Of a DNA stretch of 10,612 nucleotides, positions 6,046 to 10,612 are shown piece after piece. Both the position numbers and the translations under genes were made by a program. The stretch covers positions 1 through 10,612 of the forward strand of contig JALFYG010000117.1 of the NCBI GenBank assembly GCA_022784805.1. Reading direction: 5' to 3'. The stretch's first letter is position 1. Each line of letters begins with the position of its first letter. The notes beneath the pieces were generated by a model that saw only the letters and a list, made by a program, of their open reading frames with translations, ran no database searches and was not told where the DNA came from. The DNA comes from Spirochaetales bacterium. Its GTDB lineage: Bacteria > Spirochaetota > Spirochaetia > Sphaerochaetales > Sphaerochaetaceae.

Positions 6046-8373
6046 ATGATTAGAATAAATGATGATTGGCTCTTTACATCCTCTTACCAAGATGGTTTTG
6101 ACAAGGCGGAGAAAGTAAGACTCCCTCATAACCCACAAAAGCTTCCTTTACACTATAGCGATCCAAAACTATATGAGATGATCTCCGGTTATAGAAAGGT
6201 CATCACTCTTGGAGAAGAAGACTTAAAGAAGCGAATCTTTCTTCTTTTCCAAGGGGCTGCCCATATAGCCACTCTCTATTTCAATGGCATTGAAATTGGC
6301 ATCCACTACTCTGGTTACACAGCCTTTACTTTTGAAGTGACAGAACATATAAAGAAAGGCGAAAACATTATAGAAGTAAAACTGGACAGCAGAGAGAATA
6401 AGGATATTCCTCCTTTTGGCTTTGTCATCGACTATCTGACATATAGCGGCATCTATAGAGATGTATTTCTAATCAAGAAAAACAAGTCATACATCAAAGA
6501 TGTATTTGTTTCCACAGAAACAACTTCTTCCCTTAATGTTCAATATACTATAGATGGAGATGATGACTATGTAATCCAATATGAGCTATTGGATGGAGAG
6601 AAAGTAATAACAAAAGGAAATGTGGAGGGAACCACACTCTCCCTCTCTTCCCTCCCCGTCTCTCCTTGGTCACCTGGCTCTCCCAAGCTCTATACTTTGA
6701 GATCAAAACTTTTAGTCTCAGGAGAAGTAATTGATACAGAAGACACTTCCTTTGGCTTCAGAACAATTGAAGCCAAGGGCAAAGACTTATATCTCAATGG
6801 AGAGAAAGTATTTCTCAAGGGCCTCAATCGTCATCAGGCTTTCCCATATATAGGGTATGCAGCAACAGAGAGGATGCAGAGAGAAGACGCAAGAAAGCTT
6901 AAGTATGAGCTGGGGTGCGATATTGTAAGAACCAGCCACTATCCCCAGAGTCAATACTTTATTTCAGAATGCGATAAAATCGGACTCTTGGTATTTACTG
7001 AGATTCCTGGATGGCAGCATATAGGAGATGAGAAATGGAAGGAAAGAGCCATTGAAAACACAAAAGAGATGGTTCTTCAATATAGAAACCATCCATCTAT
7101 CATCATTTGGGGAGTAAGAATAAATGAGTCCCAGGATGATGACGAGTTCTATAAGAGAACAAATGAAGTCGCCCACTCTCTGGATCCTACCCGTCCAACC
7201 AGTGGTGTAAGGTATTTGGAAAAGAGTTCACTACTGGAAGACATCTATAGTTATAACGACTTCTCACACACTGGAAATAATCCTGGAGTCAAGAAGAAAG
7301 AGAAAGTCACAAAAGTGTTGGATAAGCCTCTTCTTATATCAGAAGCCAATGGTCATATGTTCCCCACAAAGCCTTTCGACAACTGGGAGAGGCGCCAAGA
7401 GCATGCTTTGAGACACGCTAGTGTTCTCAATGATGCCCTCTCTGACAATAACCACATAGGGTGTATAGAGTGGTGTATGACAGACTATGCCACCCATAAA
7501 GACTTCGGGTCTGGAGACAGGATTTGTTACCACGGTGTAATGGATAGCTTCAGGAATCCTAAAGACGCTGGATACCTATGGGCCAGTCAAAGTGATGAAA
7601 AAGAAGTCATCCATGTCTCCTCTAGTATGGATATCGGGGACTATAACGGTGGAATTAGGGGAAAGGTATGGATCTTCACCAACGCTGAAAGAGTTGATGT
7701 CTATAAGAATGATAAGAAGATTACATCCCTCTCTTCTTCTCCTTACTCTTCCCTACCTCATGGTCCAATGGAGTTTAACGACACAATCGGAAACCTATTG
7801 GAAGTAGACGAAGGGTATGACAAAAAGAAAGCAGAGAGAGTCAAAGATTGCCTAAATGCCGCCGTTGAGTATGGCTTCCAGAACCTTCCTTTGAAGTATG
7901 TAATAAAGCTTGGCTTCATTATGCTCCGCTATAAAATGACATTCAGCGATGGTGCAGCTTTATTTGGCAAATACGTCTCTGGCTGGGGTGGAGAATCTAT
8001 TAAGTGGAGATTCCAAGGTATATGGAATGGAAAGGAAGGAGAGAGTGTGACTATTTCTCCTTCCTCTACCCTACACCTTGAGATAAAAACAGAAACATCT
8101 ATTTTGTATGAGGGAAATGGATACGATGAGACATTGGTGAGAATAAGGGTGTTGGATGAAAATAATAACCTTGCTCCATATGCCCAGCTTCCATTATCCA
8201 TCAAAACCAGCGGGGCTATTGAAAACGCTGGCTTTGACTTAATCACTCTCGAAGGTGGAATGGGCGGGGTGATCATTAAGACAAAAGGAGAGATAGGAAA
8301 AGGAACTCTTTCCCTCTCTTCTGAGCTAGGTGAAGAGAAAATAGTATTTGATGTGAGGGCTTATGATAAATAA
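6046..8373 (+). CDS. Glycoside hydrolase family 2 protein, probable beta-galactosidase
   Basis: Retaining glycosidase of 775 residues that probably removes beta-linked galactose from oligosaccharides in the cytoplasm; there is no signal peptide. Order of domains: sugar-binding jelly roll (about 1-145, with FLLFQGAAHIATLYFNG), immunoglobulin-like domain (about 150-240, ending SFGFRTIEA), TIM barrel from about 245 (KGLNRHQ with H263, IVRTSHYPQS), then C-terminal beta domains (about 540-775). The proposed acid/base is E361 in IIWGVRINESQ and the nucleophile E433 in LLISEANGHMFPTKPFDN. The GHMFPTK and HKDFGSGDRICYHGVMDSFRNPK segments are, from memory, typical of a large gut-bacterial GH2 group annotated as beta-galactosidase; the exact sugar is not proven, and beta-glucuronidase or related activity is possible. 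The ATG at 6046 (MIRINDDW) fits the family N-terminus although no Shine-Dalgarno precedes it. It overlaps the next gene by 11 bp. Confidence 0.92.
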   Translation: MIRINDDWLFTSSYQDGFDKAEKVRLPHNPQKLPLHYSDPKLYEMISGYRKVITLGEEDLKKRIFLLFQGAAHIATLYFNGIEIGIHYSGYTAFTFEVTEHIKKGENIIEVKLDSRENKDIPPFGFVIDYLTYSGIYRDVFLIKKNKSYIKDVFVSTETTSSLNVQYTIDGDDDYVIQYELLDGEKVITKGNVEGTTLSLSSLPVSPWSPGSPKLYTLRSKLLVSGEVIDTEDTSFGFRTIEAKGKDLYLNGEKVFLKGLNRHQAFPYIGYAATERMQREDARKLKYELGCDIVRTSHYPQSQYFISECDKIGLLVFTEIPGWQHIGDEKWKERAIENTKEMVLQYRNHPSIIIWGVRINESQDDDEFYKRTNEVAHSLDPTRPTSGVRYLEKSSLLEDIYSYNDFSHTGNNPGVKKKEKVTKVLDKPLLISEANGHMFPTKPFDNWERRQEHALRHASVLNDALSDNNHIGCIEWCMTDYATHKDFGSGDRICYHGVMDSFRNPKDAGYLWASQSDEKEVIHVSSSMDIGDYNGGIRGKVWIFTNAERVDVYKNDKKITSLSSSPYSSLPHGPMEFNDTIGNLLEVDEGYDKKKAERVKDCLNAAVEYGFQNLPLKYVIKLGFIMLRYKMTFSDGAALFGKYVSGWGGESIKWRFQGIWNGKEGESVTISPSSTLHLEIKTETSILYEGNGYDETLVRIRVLDENNNLAPYAQLPLSIKTSGAIENAGFDLITLEGGMGGVIIKTKGEIGKGTLSLSSELGEEKIVFDVRAYDK

Positions 8374-9955
8374 AGATTTTCGATGGAAAGTAGAATATAT
8401 AGAGAATGGCAAGGAAAGGATAGAGGAAGGAAGAGAGACTCTTTCTCATACTCTTCATCTATCAAAAAGCTTTAATAATGCTGTCATCAAAAGTGTCGAA
8501 GGATATCTGGACTTAGATATCTCCAAAGACGATATGTTCTTTCTTAATGGTTACCAGACATGGACTTATTCAAAGGAACAAGACTATAGAGGAAAAGAAA
8601 GAGGCCTCAAGGGAACACCTAAGGTTATCGTAGACCACTATAGTATTCCTTTATATGGTGACTATTCTTTTGTTGAATATAGCGGAAAGAATGGAGAGAT
8701 GCATGGATACACATATATGACTATCCGTAATGGAGATAACGTCACCCTTCTCTCTTCCTTGGACGAATGCTATGGTTGGACCATGTTCTTTCTCGATACA
8801 AACAAAGGAATACTGAAGATAAAGAAAGACGTGGAGAACTTGGAATACTCAGGAGAGTTTCATCTCTTTGATCTCTATATAAAAGAAGGAAATGAGGAAG
8901 AAGTCTTCGCTTCTTGGTTTTCTGAGATGAATATGGAGATAAAGGCAAAGCCTCTTGCTGGCTATAGCTCTTGGTATAATCGCTATCAGGATATTAGCGA
9001 AGGATCCATAAAAGATGACTTAAAGGGATGCCAAAGAATCCTTGAAAAAGGAGACTTATTCCAAATAGATGACGGCTGGGAAATTGCCGTAGGAGACTGG
9101 CAGATAGATGAGAATAAGTTTCCTAATGGCTTGAAGACCCTTGTCGATGAGATACATAAGAAAGGCTACATCGCAGGCCTATGGCTTGCTCCATTTGTAT
9201 GCGAAGAGAAAAGCAGAATCTTCAAAGAACACAAGGATTGGCTTCTTGATATTGATGGAGAGAAGTTTAAGTGTGGAAGCAACTGGTCTGGCTTCTGGGC
9301 TCTCGATATAGACAATAAGGAGTTTCAAGAATACCTTTCTGATGTTTTTGACACTGTTTATAACAAATGGGGCTTTGACCTTGTAAAGCTTGACTTCTTA
9401 TATGCAGCGGCACCAAAGGCAAAAAAGAATGAAACAAGAAGTCAGCGTATGATCATGGGAATGGATTATCTGAGATCTCTCTCCAAGAATAAGCTAATTC
9501 TTGGCTGTGGAGTTCCTCTCGGAGCTGCCTTTGGTAGGACTGAATACTGCAGGGTCTCCTGTGATGTTACGCTTGACTGGGATGATAAGGTATGGATGAA
9601 GCTTATCCATAGTGAGAGACCAAGCACAAAGAGAGCCTTGGAAACAAGCTACTATAGACGAATGCTGAATAAGGGTGCATTCATAACGGATCCGGATGTA
9701 TTCTTCCTGAGACGAGACAACATACATCTATCTAAAGAGAGGAAGATGATGCTTGCCACATTCGATGCCCTTAATAAAGGCCTCTTCCTCACTTCAGATA
9801 ACCCTTCCCTCTACGGAGACGAGGAGATAGAAGAGTACAAAAAGCTGAGGCATATCTGGAAAGATGGTAAAATACTCAGAGTAGAGAGAGGTGAGAAGAC
9901 AATAATCCACTACTCCATCGATAACAAAGAAGAGACACTTACACTACACTTCTAA
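8363..9955 (+). CDS. Alpha-galactosidase, glycoside hydrolase family 36 (short type)
   Basis: Retaining alpha-galactosidase, expected to release terminal alpha-galactose from melibiose- or raffinose-type sugars. The 530 residues are close to the short bacterial GH36 enzyme of Thermotoga maritima (about 550), rather than the 700-plus residue enzymes. An N-terminal beta-sandwich (about 1-190, with FFLNGYQTWTYS) precedes a TIM barrel: SSWYNRYQDIS around W204, QIDDGW at 234-239, GLWLAPFVCE, and VKLDFLY with the proposed nucleophile D344. In YCRVSCD the Asp is D401, equivalent to the acid/base in the Thermotoga YCRIGPD motif, and it is followed by VTLDWDD. The C-terminal beta domain is short. No signal peptide, so cytoplasmic. 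ATG at 8363 lies inside the end of the GH2 gene (ATGATAAATAA junction) behind a GAGGG ribosome binding site, showing translational coupling. Together the pair can strip alpha- and beta-galactosyl residues from the same imported oligosaccharides. Confidence 0.93.
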   Translation: MINKDFRWKVEYIENGKERIEEGRETLSHTLHLSKSFNNAVIKSVEGYLDLDISKDDMFFLNGYQTWTYSKEQDYRGKERGLKGTPKVIVDHYSIPLYGDYSFVEYSGKNGEMHGYTYMTIRNGDNVTLLSSLDECYGWTMFFLDTNKGILKIKKDVENLEYSGEFHLFDLYIKEGNEEEVFASWFSEMNMEIKAKPLAGYSSWYNRYQDISEGSIKDDLKGCQRILEKGDLFQIDDGWEIAVGDWQIDENKFPNGLKTLVDEIHKKGYIAGLWLAPFVCEEKSRIFKEHKDWLLDIDGEKFKCGSNWSGFWALDIDNKEFQEYLSDVFDTVYNKWGFDLVKLDFLYAAAPKAKKNETRSQRMIMGMDYLRSLSKNKLILGCGVPLGAAFGRTEYCRVSCDVTLDWDDKVWMKLIHSERPSTKRALETSYYRRMLNKGAFITDPDVFFLRRDNIHLSKERKMMLATFDALNKGLFLTSDNPSLYGDEEIEEYKKLRHIWKDGKILRVERGEKTIIHYSIDNKEETLTLHF

Positions 9956-9959
9956 AGTT

Positions 9960-9986
9960 TGGCGGATAGATCATCTCTATCCGCCA
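9960..9986 (+). terminator. Perfect 11-bp hairpin ending the glycosidase operon
   Basis: TGGCGGATAGA (9960-9970) pairs fully with TCTATCCGCCA (9976-9986) around a 5-base loop TCATC, five bases after the alpha-galactosidase stop. The strong GC-containing stem and its position argue for a terminator, but the following bases (CATTGTTGG) hold only a poor T-tract. The 9956-10115 stretch has no gene; it holds this hairpin and the two insertion-element hairpins. Confidence 0.6.
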
Positions 9987-10006
9987 CATTGTTGGAACAA
10001 GTAAAC

Positions 10007-10023
10007 CCCCAGCTCGGCTGGGG
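10007..10023 (+). repeat. Subterminal hairpin of the IS200-like left end
   Basis: CCCCAGC (10007-10013) and GCTGGGG (10017-10023) form a perfect 7-bp stem with a 3-base loop TCG. In IS200/IS605 elements such imperfect or perfect subterminal hairpins are recognised as single-stranded DNA by TnpA; the position near the inferred left border fits this role. Confidence 0.65.
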
Positions 10024-10057
10024 AGTCAGATAAAAGCTTTAGCTATGCAAATAAAAA

Positions 10058-10115
10058 AGGTTCTCCATAATGAAGGTGCGACTGCCAGTTGCACCGAGAT
10101 TATAAAGGAGAACCT
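10058..10115 (+). promoter_or_regulatory. Leader hairpin that sequesters the tnpA ribosome binding site
   Basis: AGGTTCTCC (10058-10066) pairs perfectly with GGAGAACCT (10107-10115), which contains the GGAG of the tnpA ribosome binding site (AAAGGAG, 10104-10110) and ends at the base before the ATG. The stem continues with ATAAT (10067-10071) and ATTAT (10099-10103) around a bulged AAA. It is capped by GGTGCGACT (10075-10083) pairing with AGTTGCACC (10087-10095), which includes one G-U pair. For IS200 it is established that a 5' leader stem-loop represses transposase translation, and this structure matches that design. Confidence 0.75.
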
Positions 10116-10451
10116 ATGAGTGAAGAAAGTTTAGCTCATACCCGTTGGAACTGTAAATATCATATAGTTTTCGCACCAAAATATCGTAGACAAATAATCT
10201 ACGGCAAGATAAGGGTGGAAGTAGGAAAAATCTTAAGAGAGCTCTGCGACCGTAAGGGAGTAGAGATAATCGAGGCGGAATGTTGCCCCGACCACATACA
10301 CATGTTGGTGTCAATTCCGCCGAAGATTAGTGTATCGACGTTCATGGGATATTTGAAGGGGAAGAGCAGCCTGATGATATTCGACAACTATGCAAACCTG
10401 AAGTATAGGTATGGCAACAGACAGTTCTGGTGTAGAGGATACTACGTAGAT
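10116..10451 (+). pseudogene. tnpA: IS200-type transposase TnpA (Y1, HUH fold), truncated before its catalytic tyrosine
   Basis: Encodes the first 112 residues of an IS200 transposase, the single-strand HUH enzyme that excises and inserts the element; intact proteins are about 150 residues. The N-terminus (HTRWNCKYHIVFAPKYRRQ), the HUH pair in CPDHIHMLVSIPPK (H60 and H62), FMGYLKGKSSLMIF and the YGNRQFWCRGYYVD segment are all typical. After D112 the family normally continues TVG... and an alpha-helix with the catalytic Tyr in EYIRNQ; here the frame instead reads LCRYRDNAHY..., unrelated, and stays open to the right edge. The other two frames after 10451 stop within 14 codons and do not restore the motif, so this is not a simple frameshift. 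The product should be catalytically dead. The ATG at 10116 follows AAAGGAG by five bases. Confidence 0.85.
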
Positions 10452-10612
10452 TTATGCCGATATCGGGATAATGCGCATTATACCGACAAAATAATTATGC
10501 CGACAATCTCAGGCCAAATTCTTACACAGGAAAGAAGATCCACCGTTGTCTATCGGCATAATACCATTGTAATAATACAAGGAGAATCATTACAATGGAT
10601 GTATTCAACACT
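10452..10612. mobile_element. Probable end of a second, unidentified mobile element inserted into tnpA
   Basis: Sequence identity to the transposase gene ends at about 10451 and a motif-rich stretch begins. TTATGCCGATA occurs at 10452-10462, TTATACCGA at 10478-10486 and TTATGCCGA at 10495-10503. The same motif on the other strand is at 10461-10471 (one mismatch) and 10551-10561 (exact). A perfect 14-bp palindrome ATAATGCGCATTAT lies at 10468-10481. Several repeated, oriented binding-site-like motifs before a transposase start are characteristic of ends of some insertion sequences such as the IS21 group; the family is not identified here. The right part is outside the window. Confidence 0.55.
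10595..10612 (+). CDS. Start of an unidentified gene, possibly a transposase (six codons in window)
   Basis: ATG at 10595 (MDVFNT) follows AAGGAG (10579-10584) by ten bases, and sits downstream of the repeat-rich element end. A second ATG at 10599 is in the frame of the broken tnpA and is further from the ribosome binding site. Too little is visible to name the product; its position suggests the transposase of the inserted element. Confidence 0.4.

Larger units (their letters stand above)
10000..10451 (+). mobile_element. IS200/IS605-type insertion sequence, left part only, interrupted
   Basis: The element comprises a left-end hairpin (10007-10023), a regulatory leader hairpin (10058-10115) and a Y1-transposase gene truncated at 10451. 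IS200-type elements have no terminal inverted repeats and carry subterminal hairpins instead, as seen here. The exact left border cannot be read without an empty site; it should lie between the hairpin at 9960-9986 and 10006. The right part of the element is absent from the window, displaced or deleted by the unrelated sequence starting at about 10452. Confidence 0.8.

Noticed and set aside
9956..10115. A small RNA gene or riboswitch between the alpha-galactosidase and tnpA
   Set aside because: The hairpins are better explained as an operon-ending stem, the IS200 left-end hairpin and the tnpA leader structure; no known riboswitch core was recognised.
10114..10387. Minus-strand open frames opposite tnpA
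   Set aside because: They overlap the recognisable transposase in antisense and resemble nothing; an antisense RNA is possible but a protein is not supported.
10452..10540. Simple frameshift as the cause of the broken TnpA C-terminus
   Set aside because: Neither alternative frame after 10451 encodes the expected TVG...EYIRNQ segment; they hit stops at once (after ISG or after PTK).
10452..10562. CRISPR-like repeat array at the right edge
   Set aside because: The motif is only about 9-11 bases, occurs in both orientations with irregular spacing, and there are no spacer-length units or cas genes.

Overview
The window is a moderately AT-rich bacterial segment. It most likely comes from a diderm (Gram-negative-type) organism, because it holds an RND efflux pump together with its periplasmic adaptor. 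Cytoplasmic alpha/beta-galactosidases, a metal-exporting P-type ATPase and IS200-type debris suggest a carbohydrate-fermenting gut anaerobe. A spirochaete (Treponema/Sphaerochaeta-like) is my weak guess, made from general resemblance of the proteins; no rRNA or marker gene settles it.

Layout. (1) 1-3188, minus strand: a two-gene efflux operon. The periplasmic adaptor (2127-3188) is followed after one base by the RND permease (start 2125), which runs off the left edge after 708 codons. (2) 3189-3352: a divergent intergenic region with nested dyads: a 9-bp inverted repeat flanking the likely efflux promoter, a GTTAAT/ATTAAC dyad over its -35, and a 26-bp palindrome of ArsR/SmtB type just upstream of the ATPase ribosome binding site. 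(3) 3353-5935, plus strand: a ZntA/CadA-like Zn/Cd/Pb P1B-ATPase with an N-terminus made of four related HMA-like repeats, only two of which keep the DCxxC metal site. (4) 6046-9955, plus strand: a two-gene galactoside-degrading operon, a GH2 beta-galactosidase-like enzyme overlapping by 11 bp a short GH36 alpha-galactosidase, closed by a perfect 11-bp hairpin at 9960-9986. (5) about 10000 to the right edge: the left part of an IS200/IS605-type element (left-end hairpin, long leader hairpin that pairs with the ribosome binding site, and tnpA). Its transposase stops resembling the family after residue 112, before the catalytic tyrosine. From there the sequence becomes a repeat-rich stretch (TTATGCCGA-like motifs in both orientations) leading to a new well-placed start codon at 10595. 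This looks like a second mobile element inserted into the first.

The efflux pump and the metal ATPase face away from each other and may both serve export of toxic compounds, but their control sites differ and no regulator gene is in the window. The two glycosidases lack signal peptides and probably split imported alpha- and beta-galactosides in the cytoplasm. No transporter or regulator for them is visible. I did not find a clearly new multi-gene system. The points most worth checking are the nested insertion at the right edge, the four-repeat N-terminus of the ATPase with its operator, and the altered proton-relay motif of the RND permease.
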